This document shows, piece after piece, positions 49,057 to 58,024 of a stretch of DNA of 64,000 nucleotides. The notes below the pieces were generated by a model. The model was not told where the DNA came from. It saw only the letters and a program-made list of their open reading frames with translations, and ran no database searches. Every line of letters begins with the position of its first letter. The first letter of the stretch is position 1. The translations under genes and the position numbers were made by a program. Location of the stretch: positions 62,001 through 126,000 of the forward strand of contig JAZRUI010000002.1 in NCBI GenBank assembly GCA_045652465.1, written 5' to 3'. Origin of the DNA: SIG589 sp045652465. GTDB lineage: Bacteria > Bacillota > Clostridia > Oscillospirales > Acutalibacteraceae.

Positions 49057-50925
49057 ATGCTATGTTCAAATGCAAAATGGATATGGATTAATGATTCCCC
49101 AAAGCCCGATGAATATGCGGTTTTCGAGGAAGAATTCGAGTTTTCAAATTTGCAAACCATTTTTTCCGTTTGCGCGGAAACCGATTATATATTATATGTT
49201 AACGGCTCGCTTGCAGGATTTTCGCAGTTCCCGAACTACCCTGATTTCAAATACTGTGATGAGCTCGATATCACCCCGCTTTGCCATAGCGGAAAAAATT
49301 ATTTCACACTAACCGTTAGGCATGAAGGCGCACAGTCGCTAACGCATATTCCGAACGGTGCAGGGGTTATATTCTCGCTTGATACCGAAATGGGAAACAT
49401 AACCTATAGCAGCACCGCCACCATGGGCGGCTACGATAACCGTTATGTTCAGCACGAAGCCCACCCCATCACCATGCAAATTGGTTTTTCCTCACATATG
49501 CGTGTTGGCGGGTATCGCTGCGATACAAACTGCGTAGAGGTTGCTCAATCCTATCATATTGCTCCTCGCCCTGTTTTAAAAACCAAGGCGGAACCGTTTG
49601 CCAATGCCCGACTGATTGACCGCGAAAAAAATCTTTATGATTTAGGCCGCGAAACGGCAGGCTATTTATATGTTAAACTTCGTTCCACCTGCGATGCTAC
49701 CGTCACTGTTGCCTATGGTCAGCACATTTCCGATGGATGTGTTCGCCGAATTATAGGCGGACGCGATTTTTCGCTTAAGTTCGACACTGCCGAGGGCACC
49801 CACGAATTTACACAATATTTTGTTAGAATTTCGGGGCGTTATTTGCAGGCGTTTCTACCCGAGGAAACCGAAATTTTGGAAATAGGCATTATGCCCTATC
49901 TATACCCTGTTAACGAAAAGCCTTTTTCATTAGAGGATGCACTCGACCAAAGGATTTATGACACCTGCGTTCGCACTATGCGCCTTTGTATGAATTTCCA
50001 CTATGAGGATACGCCCTGGCGCGAGCAGGCGCTTTTCCTTTTGGATGCGCGCAACCAAATGCTTTGCGGATATTATGCCTTTGGCGAAGAAAAATTTGCC
50101 CGCGCAAACCTTGAATTTGTTGCAAAGAGCCTGCGCGAGGATGGATTTTTAGAGCTCACCTGCCCCTCCGTCGGCGCCGCGCCAATCCCCTTTTTCTCGG
50201 CAATGTATCCCGTTGCGGTTTATGAATATATAGAGCACACGGGCGACAAGGATATTTTAACAGCTACCATGCCTGCGATGATTAAAATTATGGAATCCCT
50301 TCGTTCGCGTGTTGAAGAAAACGGGCTTATCCGCTCGCTTCCTGCTCCTTTTTGGAATTTCTTCGAATGGAGCGAGGGCTCGGCGGGCAAAATTCCAGGC
50401 TCGCCAAACTATGTTTATGAAGATTGCTTCCACTTGATTTTAAACTGCGCTTTTGTTTTCGCGGGCAAAAAATTCCTATCGCTTTGTGAAATGGCAGGCG
50501 TTGATTTCAGCTTTGATTTCGACATGGTTAAAAAGGCAATTAACGATGCTTTTTTCGATTCTGAAACGGGCTCCTTTAAACTGCGCAACGACCGACCCGA
50601 ACTACGCTCGCAGCTTGGAAACGCTTTCGCACTGCTCATAGGCCTCGGCGACAACCGAACAGCTGACGCCATCAAAAATGATGAAAGCCTTTTAGAGACC
50701 TCGCTATCCATGCTAACCTATAAATATGATGCCCTGCTCGCAGCGGATAGCAAAAACCGCGATTATATTTTAGCCGAAATTCGAAAGTTTTACGGATATA
50801 TGCTGCAAGAAGGCGCTACAAGCTTTTGGGAAACCATAAAGGGCCATGCCGATTTTAGCGGCGCAGGAAGCCTATGCCATGGTTGGAGCGCTCTGCCAAT
50901 TTATTATTATCATCTTTTTAAATAA
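49057..50925 (+). CDS. Alpha-L-rhamnosidase-like glycosidase (GH78 type)
   Basis: Cytoplasmic glycosidase of 622 residues, shorter than most GH78 enzymes. N-terminal beta-sandwich parts (about 1-300, AKWIWINDSPKPDEYAVFEEEFE, YVNGSLAGFSQFPNYPDFKY) precede an alpha/alpha barrel with YEDTPWREQALFLLDARNQM, the counterpart of the catalytic acid region of GH78, and the C-terminal GATSFWETIKG and SLCHGWSALPIYYYH. It follows the GH3 gene and likely shares regulation, removing rhamnose-like residues from small glycans. Confidence 0.84.
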   Translation: MLCSNAKWIWINDSPKPDEYAVFEEEFEFSNLQTIFSVCAETDYILYVNGSLAGFSQFPNYPDFKYCDELDITPLCHSGKNYFTLTVRHEGAQSLTHIPNGAGVIFSLDTEMGNITYSSTATMGGYDNRYVQHEAHPITMQIGFSSHMRVGGYRCDTNCVEVAQSYHIAPRPVLKTKAEPFANARLIDREKNLYDLGRETAGYLYVKLRSTCDATVTVAYGQHISDGCVRRIIGGRDFSLKFDTAEGTHEFTQYFVRISGRYLQAFLPEETEILEIGIMPYLYPVNEKPFSLEDALDQRIYDTCVRTMRLCMNFHYEDTPWREQALFLLDARNQMLCGYYAFGEEKFARANLEFVAKSLREDGFLELTCPSVGAAPIPFFSAMYPVAVYEYIEHTGDKDILTATMPAMIKIMESLRSRVEENGLIRSLPAPFWNFFEWSEGSAGKIPGSPNYVYEDCFHLILNCAFVFAGKKFLSLCEMAGVDFSFDFDMVKKAINDAFFDSETGSFKLRNDRPELRSQLGNAFALLIGLGDNRTADAIKNDESLLETSLSMLTYKYDALLAADSKNRDYILAEIRKFYGYMLQEGATSFWETIKGHADFSGAGSLCHGWSALPIYYYHLFK

Positions 50926-50959
50926 GAAAAGTCTGAGGAGTTATTCCTCAGACTTTTTT
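50926..50959. terminator. Bidirectional terminator overlapping a stop codon
   Basis: AAAAGTCTGAGGA-GTTA-TTCCTCAGACTTTTTT between convergent genes. The stop of the 50941 gene lies inside the stem. Confidence 0.92.
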
Positions 50960-51744
50960 CTTTTATAGGGTATGTTAGCAAGCACGATAAGGACTACTGC
51001 AAAAACTATAAGCGTTATGAGCAGCGAATAGATTATTCCCGTTGCCAGCGCATACATTGAAGGGCTGGTTATTCCGAGCTTGCTGATGTTTTTGAATATT
51101 AAAAGATAGACGGGGAAGAAAAATAGCATAAAGCCCGCGCCGCCCAGCGCAATTCGCAAAAAGAGCATTTTTCCTATTTTATAGGTTGCAATAAAAAGTC
51201 CTGCCGACGCCGCTAAAAGCACTGCCGCGATTATGAGCGCCCACGGGTTTAAAAAGCGGGCCGCCGCGCCCGAAACCTTTAAGATTTCGGAGTTAACCAG
51301 CTTTTTATATTTCGAGGCGCAAAGCGATGCCATATGCTTTATGTTTTCCTCGGTGCTTTCATCGCCCGCTTGAACCTCAATGTTGTTTTCCTTGGCATAA
51401 CGCATTATGCTATCGGTCACCGCGGATGAAAACGCCTCGAAGGTCACGGTTTTGCCCTTGAAGGCTCCTTCAACTGCGCGATTTACATCCTTATAAAGCA
51501 GCGCGCTATCAAGCTCGCCCTCAAAATAATCATGGGGCAGTCCGCCCGGGATGGCATAGCTTTCGAGCTCTTCGAGCACCTCGGTTTTCACCTTTTGCTT
51601 ATATCCGCTACCCGTAAGCAAAGAAAAAAACGGGCGGCTGAAAACCGCGCCCACAGCCGCCGAAAGAATTGCGGCAGTGAGGGTCACACTTGCGCCAAAG
51701 GCGATGATTGCGGCAATAATTTTCCTCTTGTTTTCTCGTTTCAT
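50941..51744 (-). CDS. Unknown membrane protein of the sortase operon
   Basis: Unrecognised 267-residue protein. An N-terminal helix (about 10-35) is followed by about 135 residues predicted outside the membrane, then three to four helices (about 165-260) and a basic end (IPYKRKKSEE). No catalytic motif seen. It is the last of three genes after the sortase substrate and the sortase, 9 bp behind the sortase, so it probably takes part in display or surface assembly of that substrate. Confidence 0.75.
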   Translation of the reverse strand: MKRENKRKIIAAIIAFGASVTLTAAILSAAVGAVFSRPFFSLLTGSGYKQKVKTEVLEELESYAIPGGLPHDYFEGELDSALLYKDVNRAVEGAFKGKTVTFEAFSSAVTDSIMRYAKENNIEVQAGDESTEENIKHMASLCASKYKKLVNSEILKVSGAAARFLNPWALIIAAVLLAASAGLFIATYKIGKMLFLRIALGGAGFMLFFFPVYLLIFKNISKLGITSPSMYALATGIIYSLLITLIVFAVVLIVLANIPYKRKKSEE

Positions 51745-51753
51745 TGTTAATTC

Positions 51754-52410
51754 CTATTCGTTAAAAAGAATTTTCGGCCCCGAAACATATTTCGCTCCGA
51801 CACAATAGCGATACCTCGTTAATCCCAGCGCGTTGAAGGGATAGCAGGTATAGAGTTCTAAATATTCATGGTCGGATTCAAGGTTATACCAACTGCTGTC
51901 GCTCGCTTTTTCGATACTGACCGTTTCGACCTCATAAACATAGTCGCCATAGTTTGTGTCGATTTCGATTCGGTCGCCAACCTTAACGCGGTCGAGCGTG
52001 TGCAGGTAGGTATTATTATGCCCCGAAATCAGCGCAGTAGTTCCGCTTCCTATAAACATCGAACCGATATATTGACAAACGCCCTTTTTGAGCAGTTTAT
52101 CGTTATCGCCATAATAAAGAGGCGCGGTTATATCGGCGGTGGGAATGCGAAGCTCGCCATAGCAATCTCCATATTGCGGAAAGGTTACAACGCTCGAGGG
52201 AACGGTTTCGGTGTATCCGTCGAGTCGGTTTTCCATAAGCTCCTGCGCTTCATAGGAATTGCCGCCTGTTATTAAGTTCCAAACTCCGTCAACGGTTGAC
52301 AGGATGGAACCAAATGCTGCATAAATCAGCAAATATCCCGCTAAAGCAAAAACTAACGGCGCAAATATTCGCGCCGTTAGCCACTTTAAATCTTTGTTTT
52401 TAATTTGCAC
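51754..52410 (-). CDS. Class D sortase
   Basis: Membrane transpeptidase that cuts a sorting motif in an exported protein and links it to the cell wall. The 218-residue protein has an N-terminal anchor helix (about 15-36) and a sortase domain with catalytic His131 (ISGHNNTYLH), Cys189 (LELYTCYPF) and Arg199 (GLTRYRYCV). The layout TLxTC-like with R about 10 residues later is the class D pattern. It lies directly between its probable substrate gene (3 bp upstream) and a membrane protein gene. Confidence 0.92.
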   Translation of the reverse strand: MQIKNKDLKWLTARIFAPLVFALAGYLLIYAAFGSILSTVDGVWNLITGGNSYEAQELMENRLDGYTETVPSSVVTFPQYGDCYGELRIPTADITAPLYYGDNDKLLKKGVCQYIGSMFIGSGTTALISGHNNTYLHTLDRVKVGDRIEIDTNYGDYVYEVETVSIEKASDSSWYNLESDHEYLELYTCYPFNALGLTRYRYCVGAKYVSGPKILFNE

Positions 52411-52413
52411 GGC

Positions 52414-53010
52414 TTAGAAAAGCTTAACCTTTTTTGCTACGCCGAAAGCTCCGCAAAGAACAACTGCGAATGCGCTGAATACGATAACAAGAGCGGTGTA
52501 GTTAAAGGAAGCACCGGTTGTCTTGATGATAGCAGCATCATCGAACTTGATAGCGCCTGTTGCATCGGTGATAACAACATGCTCGCCATCGAATACGAGG
52601 GAAAGACCAACAACTTCGCAAGCCTTCTGGCCCTTCTCGAGGATAGCTCTACGGGTTGCCTTCGGGAAATGAACGAAATCTACAACGCCATCCTTAAGAT
52701 AAGAAGCATCGCCTTCAAGAGTTGTCTTAACGAGGGCTTCGCCTTCCTTAACGAATGCGATGATAGCTTCAGCCTGCTGAGCGGTGATATCGTCAGCGGT
52801 GCTTACAAAATAAGCCTTTGCCTGATTTACATAGTTTGCGGGGATTTTAAAGGTGAAATCCTTATCGCCAACCTTATAGGTTTCCTTGGTGGAAAGGAAA
52901 TCGATAACCTTTTGCTCGTTAGCACCAAGAGTGCCTGCGGCGGAAGCCGAGAAAGCAAACATAGTGAAAACTAAAAGTGCAGAGAAAAGAACAGCTAAAA
53001 CCTTTTTCAT
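52414..53010 (-). CDS. Candidate sortase substrate, exported protein with KTTG-type sorting signal
   Basis: Unrecognised 198-residue exported protein. A signal peptide (about 1-25, MKKVLAVLFSALLVFTMFAF then SASA) precedes a small domain, and the C-terminus has the three-part sorting layout: motif I-K-T-T-G-A-S (162-168), hydrophobic helix (about 171-190), basic tail KKVKLF. The motif lacks the P of LPxTG but resembles the PKTG/TTG variants of other clostridial sortases. ATG 53010 follows GAGG. It is 3 bp from the sortase. Confidence 0.7.
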   Translation of the reverse strand: MKKVLAVLFSALLVFTMFAFSASAAGTLGANEQKVIDFLSTKETYKVGDKDFTFKIPANYVNQAKAYFVSTADDITAQQAEAIIAFVKEGEALVKTTLEGDASYLKDGVVDFVHFPKATRRAILEKGQKACEVVGLSLVFDGEHVVITDATGAIKFDDAAIIKTTGASFNYTALVIVFSAFAVVLCGAFGVAKKVKLF

Positions 53011-53155
53011 AATATTTAACCTCACTTTGAGTATAAGTTTTAATTAGTATAACATAAATCTTTCTTCTTGTAAACCACAATTTTTAAAATAAGCAATATT
53101 TTAAAATAATAAGGGAAAATAAAAAAATGCTCTTCTATTCTTGAAAGTTTTTTGG

Positions 53156-53161
53156 TATAAT
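53156..53161 (+). promoter_or_regulatory. Promoter of the alpha/beta hydrolase unit
   Basis: Extended -10 TGG-TATAAT with a weak -35, 36 bp before the start. Confidence 0.55.
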
Positions 53162-53197
53162 AAGTAAAATAGATTTTTATTGCTTGGAGGTGGGCTT

Positions 53198-53962
53198 ATG
53201 ACCATTAACATAAACGGACTGGACATCAATTATATCGATGAAGGCGAAGGTCCCGTTTGCCTTATGCTGCATGGTTGGGGCGCAAGCTGCGATAGTTTTC
53301 GCGGAATTATAAACGCGATAAAATCCGATTACCGCTGCATAGCCATCGATTTCCCAGGTTTCGGAAAAAGCGAAATCATTAAAGAGCCTTGGACACTCGC
53401 TGATTACACCTCCCTTGTTAAAGACTTTTGCGAGGCGCTCGCGCTTGATGAAGTTATCCTCTTCGGACATTCGCATGGCGGAAGAGTCAGCCTCAAGCTC
53501 GCGGCTGAAAAAATTATTCCCGTCAAGAAGATGATTCTCCTTGATGCGGCGGGTCTTATCCCCAAAAAGAGTTTGAAGACAAAGCTTCGCGGTCGCACCT
53601 TTAAGGTTATTAAGGGTTTTTGCACCCTTCCCCTTCTCAAAAAGCCCTGCGCCGGCATTCTCGATAAGGCGCGCAACCATTTTGGCTCCGCCGACTATAA
53701 CGCGGCGCCCCCTGTTTTGCGCCAAACCCTTGTTGGCCTTGTTAACACCGACCTTAGAGATATCTTGAGCAACATCTCGGCATCGACCCTGCTTATTTGG
53801 GGCGAAAACGACACTGCAACCCCCCTATCCGATGCAAAAATCATCGAAAAGAGCATTCCCGATTGCGGTCTTTGCGTTATAAAGGGCGCGGGGCATTGGT
53901 CGTTTATCGAAAACCCGAGCCTTGCCCACGCTATTATTAAAAGTTTTTTAGGGGTTAAATGA
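53198..53962 (+). CDS. Alpha/beta hydrolase
   Basis: Cytoplasmic hydrolase of 254 residues. Oxyanion HGWGASCDSF, nucleophile elbow GHSHGG (Ser), acid in LLIWGENDTATP and histidine in KGAGHWSFIENP complete the triad; a lid lies between. The substrate is unknown. ATG 53198 follows TTGGAGGTGGG. Its stop overlaps the start of the membrane-anchored Mur ligase (ATGA), so it is part of a three-gene cell wall-like operon. Confidence 0.88.
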   Translation: MTININGLDINYIDEGEGPVCLMLHGWGASCDSFRGIINAIKSDYRCIAIDFPGFGKSEIIKEPWTLADYTSLVKDFCEALALDEVILFGHSHGGRVSLKLAAEKIIPVKKMILLDAAGLIPKKSLKTKLRGRTFKVIKGFCTLPLLKKPCAGILDKARNHFGSADYNAAPPVLRQTLVGLVNTDLRDILSNISASTLLIWGENDTATPLSDAKIIEKSIPDCGLCVIKGAGHWSFIENPSLAHAIIKSFLGVK

Positions 53963-55590
53963 TGGAGTATTTACTTTTCAAAATTGTGTTTGCAATTTTG
54001 CTCTCTATATTTGCAACCATCGGAGTTACGCGACAACTGCAAATGCTGCAGCAAAATTCCTATTTTGCCGCCCGCTATCGCGGCTGGCTTAAAGAAAGCA
54101 AGCCTTTTTCATTCCGCCAACCTGTTTTTGCGGTGTTGTTCTCGGCTTTAATCGGAGCATCTATAGCGCGAGTTCCTTTCGACAAAAGCCCCTCTAAAGG
54201 CCTTTTGAACGCTATTATTATATGCAGCTATATATTAGGAGCTATCACCCTGCTGGTTGCATATTTTAAAGCAAAATCCGCGCTCGAAAAAAATCGCTCC
54301 TCCATCAAACCGCTTGTTGTTACCGCAAGGGTAAAGCGAATGTATTTTGCGGCGGCTGTTATATGCCTACTCTTATCCGCTGTTATCATTCTTATTAACA
54401 ACTACTATATTGCTATGAGCGGCGTTGCACTTCTTATGCTTTGCTGCTTCGCTCCCTGGAGCCTTGCCTTTGCCGTTTTGGGCGCGACCAAGCCGATTGA
54501 AAAGTTTATAGCGCGCAAATATGTTAACGAAGCTAAAAAAATTCTTCGCTCCAACTCTTCTCTTACAACCGTTGGCGTTACGGGAAGCTATGGCAAAACA
54601 GGCACCAAGTTTATACTCAAAGGCTTGCTCGATGAGGGCCTTAATGTTACCGCAACCCCCGGCAGCTTTAACACTCCCATGGGCGTTGTTCGAACCGTTC
54701 GCGAGCACCTGCGCCCCGAAAGCGATGTCTTTATTTGCGAGATGGGCGCCAAAAAACGCGGCGATATTAAGGAAATTTGCGATATCGCGGCGCCGCAAAT
54801 CGGCGTTATTACCTCGGTGGGTCCCCAGCACCTCGACACCTTCGGCAGCATCGAAACGGTTGCCGACACCAAATTCGAGCTCGCTGATGCGGCAAAAGAG
54901 GTCTTTTTAAACTACGATAACGAAATCATCCGCTCCCGCGGCGGAAAATATAACACCACATCCTACGGCACAACCCCCGACTGCGATGTTTATGCCGAGG
55001 ATATCTCTTACGGCAGCTTTGGCGCCAACTTTACGGTCGTTTGCGATAACGAGCGCATCCCGCTTTCAACCCGATTGCTCGGCAAGCATAATGTTCTCAA
55101 CATAACTGCGGGCGTTGCGGTTGCAAAGCGCCTCGGTCTTTCCTCTAAAGCAATAGCCTATGCCGTTTCGCGCCTTGCTCCGACCGAGCACCGCTTGGAG
55201 ATGAAGTCATTTATCAACGGCTCGATTATGCTGGATGATGCCTATAACGCCAACCCCGAGGGTTCGGTTGAGGCGGTTAATGTTCTCGGAAGCTTCGAGG
55301 GTCGCAAAAAGATTCTCGTTACCCCGGGTCTTGTTGAACTGGGCGATAAAGAATATGAATATAATTATAATTTAGGTCTTGCGGCAGCGCAAAAATGCGA
55401 TATAATTATACTCGTGGGCAAACTCCGCTCGGTTCCGCTTCACGATGCTTTAATTGCATCCCATTTCCCCGAGGAAAATGTTTTTGTTGTTTCCTCCTTC
55501 GCCGAAGCGATGGGAATTTTGCGCAACCTCGCCGATAAGCAAACCGTTACACTTATCGAAAACGACCTGCCCGATAACTATTTAAAATAA
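53959..55590 (+). CDS. Membrane-anchored Mur ligase family protein, MurF-like
   Basis: A 543-residue protein with four to five N-terminal membrane helices (about 5-175) joined to a MurF-type ATP-dependent ligase. The P-loop is VGVTGSYGKTGTK (about 207-217, with GKTG in place of the usual GKTT). Further blocks are ICEMGAKKRGDIKEIC, ITSVGPQHLDTFGS, KHNVLNITAGVAVA, LDDAYNANPEGS and VTPGLVELG, all MurF-like. It may add D-Ala-D-Ala to a peptidoglycan precursor at the membrane; it is unlike soluble MurF in that respect. A Ddl-type ligase follows. Confidence 0.85.
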   Translation: MMEYLLFKIVFAILLSIFATIGVTRQLQMLQQNSYFAARYRGWLKESKPFSFRQPVFAVLFSALIGASIARVPFDKSPSKGLLNAIIICSYILGAITLLVAYFKAKSALEKNRSSIKPLVVTARVKRMYFAAAVICLLLSAVIILINNYYIAMSGVALLMLCCFAPWSLAFAVLGATKPIEKFIARKYVNEAKKILRSNSSLTTVGVTGSYGKTGTKFILKGLLDEGLNVTATPGSFNTPMGVVRTVREHLRPESDVFICEMGAKKRGDIKEICDIAAPQIGVITSVGPQHLDTFGSIETVADTKFELADAAKEVFLNYDNEIIRSRGGKYNTTSYGTTPDCDVYAEDISYGSFGANFTVVCDNERIPLSTRLLGKHNVLNITAGVAVAKRLGLSSKAIAYAVSRLAPTEHRLEMKSFINGSIMLDDAYNANPEGSVEAVNVLGSFEGRKKILVTPGLVELGDKEYEYNYNLGLAAAQKCDIIILVGKLRSVPLHDALIASHFPEENVFVVSSFAEAMGILRNLADKQTVTLIENDLPDNYLK

Positions 55591-55611
55591 CTCTCTCTGG
55601 AGGGATAAAAA

Positions 55612-56793
55612 ATGCAAATAAATGTTGCTGTTTTCTTTGGTTGCTGCTCGGTTGAGCACGAGGTTTCGATTATCTCGGCTGTTCAGGCGATGCACTCCTT
55701 TAACCGCGAAAAATATAACCTCGTTCCCGTTTATGTTACCAAGGACGGCGTTATGATGACAGGCGACGAGCTTTTCGACATTGAGAACTTCAAAAATCTT
55801 CCCGCCCTGCTTAAAAAGCTGCGCCCCGTTACCTTGGTGCGCGAGGGCAATGATGTTGTTATGAAGGGTTTCTCGCTCTTCCAAAAGCCTGTTCGCATCG
55901 ATGTTGCCTTCCCCATTGTTCACGGGACCAACTGCGAGGACGGAACCATTCAAGGTCTTTTCGAATTCCTGCGCCTGCCCTATGTTGGCTGCGATATTAT
56001 TTCCTCGGCGGTTGGAATGGATAAGGTTATCTTTAAGGATGTTCTCGCCTCGGCGGGACTCCCCGTTTTGCCCTGCGTTAGCTTTTATTCGCGCGATTTC
56101 TTCGAAAACCGCGAGGATATGTTAAAGAAAATCGAAAAGGAAATCGGTCTTCCCGCTATTGTTAAGCCCGCAAACCTTGGCTCGAGCGTTGGAATTACCA
56201 AGGTGGACACCATCGAAGCCTTGAACGATGCCATTAACCTTGCCTGCAGCTTTGCGGATAAGATTTTGGTTGAGCGTGCTATTATGGGACTGCGCGAAAT
56301 CAACTGCTCGGTGCTCGGCGATTATGATGAATGCATCGCATCCTGCTGCGAAGAGCCGATTGCCCACGATGAAATCCTTTCCTTTGAGGATAAATATCTC
56401 TCGGGCGGCGGCAAAAAGAGCGGCGGCAGCAAGGGAATGCAATCCCTCTCGCGCATTATTCCCGCTAACATCCCCGATGATAAGAGCGAAGAAATCAGAA
56501 CCCTCGCCTGCAAGGTTATTAAGGCCATTGGCGGCGCGGGCATCGCAAGAATCGATTTTATGCTCGACACTGCGGATGGCGACCGCGTTTATGTTAACGA
56601 GATTAACACCATCCCAGGCTCGCTCGCATTCTATCTTTGGGAAAAGAGCAATATTAAATATGAGGAGCTGCTCTCCCGCGCGATTGGCCTCGCCTTTAAG
56701 CGCAGCCGAAAGCAAAAATCCCTAAACTTCACCTTTGAATCCAACATTCTCTCGGGCGTTAGCCTCGGTGGAGCAAAGGGCTCAAAGCAATAA
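55612..56793 (+). CDS. ddl: D-alanine-D-alanine ligase family protein
   Basis: ATP-grasp ligase of 393 residues making a D-amino acid dipeptide for the adjacent MurF-like enzyme. Blocks: FFGCCSVEHEVSIISA, FPIVHGTNCEDGTIQG, MDKVIFKDVL, PAIVKPANLGSSVGI, and GIARIDFML, NEINTIPGSLAFYLWEKSNI. The omega-loop region is long and Gly/Ser-rich (LSGGGKKSGGSKG), and the usual FTxxS end is replaced by SLAFYLW. Whether it makes D-Ala-D-Ala, -D-Ser or -D-Lac cannot be told. Confidence 0.88.
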   Translation: MQINVAVFFGCCSVEHEVSIISAVQAMHSFNREKYNLVPVYVTKDGVMMTGDELFDIENFKNLPALLKKLRPVTLVREGNDVVMKGFSLFQKPVRIDVAFPIVHGTNCEDGTIQGLFEFLRLPYVGCDIISSAVGMDKVIFKDVLASAGLPVLPCVSFYSRDFFENREDMLKKIEKEIGLPAIVKPANLGSSVGITKVDTIEALNDAINLACSFADKILVERAIMGLREINCSVLGDYDECIASCCEEPIAHDEILSFEDKYLSGGGKKSGGSKGMQSLSRIIPANIPDDKSEEIRTLACKVIKAIGGAGIARIDFMLDTADGDRVYVNEINTIPGSLAFYLWEKSNIKYEELLSRAIGLAFKRSRKQKSLNFTFESNILSGVSLGGAKGSKQ

Positions 56794-56796
56794 TAA

Positions 56797-56830
56797 AAAA
56801 AGCCTTGTCAAACGACAAGGCTTTTCTTTT
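56797..56830. terminator. Bidirectional terminator
   Basis: AAAAAAAGCCTTGTC-AAAC-GACAAGGCTTTTC between the ddl and convergent ECF genes. Confidence 0.92.
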
Positions 56831-57355
56831 TTATTTAAATGCTGCATCGAGCGCTTTATGAAGAGGATAAAACAAAAGAGCGGTTGTTAGGATGTTGCCG
56901 ATAGAGTGGATAACATCAAAGGTAAGCCCCGTTACTATCCAAGAAACTCCATAGCCGAATCCGCCAACAAAAAACGCAGGCGGACTGCAAAGCACGCCGA
57001 AAAGTATGCCAAAAAGTCCTGCAACTATGGTATAGAGCATAAGATTTCCGAAACGGCGAATGGCATACACGACAAAAACGAGAATCGCCCAAACATAGGT
57101 GTAGGACACAAGCCATATTCCCGACGGATAAATCAAAAACTGCACGCCCACAAAAATATAAACCGACCAAAGCGATTTTAGCCCTAATTTATCGGTTAAC
57201 AAAATTATAAGCACCGTTACAAGCTCGATATTCGGCAGCGCCGCAAGCGCTTCTTTAGACACGAGCATCAGCGCAGCAAAAAGCGATAGGAGCACCGTTT
57301 CCCTTAAATTTGGGAGTTTAGCCCCTCTTATAGGTTGCTTCAAATTTATCTCCAT
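56831..57355 (-). CDS. ECF transporter S component, likely cobalamin-related
   Basis: Membrane vitamin receptor of 174 residues with about six helices: ETVLLSLFAALMLVSKEALAALPN, LLTDKLGLKSLWSVYIFVG, and GISWIVTGLTFDVIHSIGN-like segments, typical of S components that use a shared energising module. It overlaps the upstream DUF4430 gene by about 38 bp and is under a cobalamin riboswitch, so it probably imports B12 or a precursor. ATG 57355 is used; TTG 57343 is possible. Confidence 0.86.
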   Translation of the reverse strand: MEINLKQPIRGAKLPNLRETVLLSLFAALMLVSKEALAALPNIELVTVLIILLTDKLGLKSLWSVYIFVGVQFLIYPSGIWLVSYTYVWAILVFVVYAIRRFGNLMLYTIVAGLFGILFGVLCSPPAFFVGGFGYGVSWIVTGLTFDVIHSIGNILTTALLFYPLHKALDAAFK

Positions 57356-57713
57356 CCTCTATTGCTAAATCGTTCATGCCAACCGTTGTCATAACGCCAT
57401 CTTTAGTTATGCACCACCAAGCCTGATCGTTTGACCAAACGGCTTCAACGCCATCAATAACCGTATAATATCCGGATTTATATTCCGCCTCGGTTATAAG
57501 CCCCTCTTCGAAAACGGCATCGGCAAGATAAAGGGCATCGGTGTTTATTTTATAGACCTTGTCCTTGCCATCGGGGTAAACCACGGTGAAGGTTATTTGC
57601 TTGTCGCCTTCGGTTGCTCGGTCAGAAAGCATTGAGGGCAAAATGAGCGCGGCGGCAATAAGCACTGCGAGCACTGCCGCACAAATGATTATGAGTTTTG
57701 TTTGCTTTTTCAT
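57318..57713 (-). CDS. DUF4430 (transcobalamin-like C-terminal) exported protein
   Basis: A 131-residue membrane-anchored protein with a basic start and helix (MKKQTKLIIICAAVLAVLIA) and a domain of the DUF4430 type, related to the C-terminal domain of transcobalamin: VVYPDGKDKVYKI, LADAVFEEGLITEAEYKSG, YYTVIDGVEAVW then NDQAWWCITKDG and NDLAIEDGDKFEATY. It may bind cobalamin or a corrinoid outside the cell and pass it to the S component. ATG 57713 follows AAGGGAG. The long frame upstream of it is riboswitch RNA, not coding. Confidence 0.88.
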   Translation of the reverse strand: MKKQTKLIIICAAVLAVLIAAALILPSMLSDRATEGDKQITFTVVYPDGKDKVYKINTDALYLADAVFEEGLITEAEYKSGYYTVIDGVEAVWSNDQAWWCITKDGVMTTVGMNDLAIEDGDKFEATYKRG

Positions 57714-57799
57714 AAAAAAATCTCCCTTTTGTGTTTTTTGACAAAAGCCGACACAAAGAGAGAATCGAAAAGCCGCCCCTTTCGCACTGACCTGCGAAA

Positions 57800-58000
57800 T
57801 GAGCTTTATTGCGACCGTCAAGAACTCGTGACACCCTGCGCCGACCGCTATAGGTAAGTCTTCCGACTGGGGGCTCAAACGCCTGCCGCGCCTTCCCGAA
57901 AATATCAGTGGCATTTGCGGCCTGCTTGCCCGTTACGGCGACGAGTTCGTCGAGGAATCACACCTCGTTCCTTATTAAGTTCCAAAAAGGAACGCCCATA
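57800..58000 (-). promoter_or_regulatory. Cobalamin riboswitch
   Basis: Minus-strand RNA has GAGGTGTGATTCCTC (the GGTGxxAATCC element), CGTAACGGG, the conserved GCCACTG (57906-57912), GGGAAGGCGCGG, and the B12-box-like AGTCGGAAGACTTACC (57853-57868) followed by CGGTCGGCGCAGGGTGTCACGAG. This order matches the cobalamin class. A TTTCGCA/TGCGAAA hairpin follows before the start of the DUF4430 gene as part of the switching region. Confidence 0.9.
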
Positions 58001-58024
58001 GCGTTTTATTAACTTGTCGGGTTA

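Noticed and set aside
57714..57914. N-terminal extension of the DUF4430 protein
   Set aside because: The frame is open for 67 more codons, but it runs through the cobalamin riboswitch, and the ribosome site and signal-type start place the true start at 57713.
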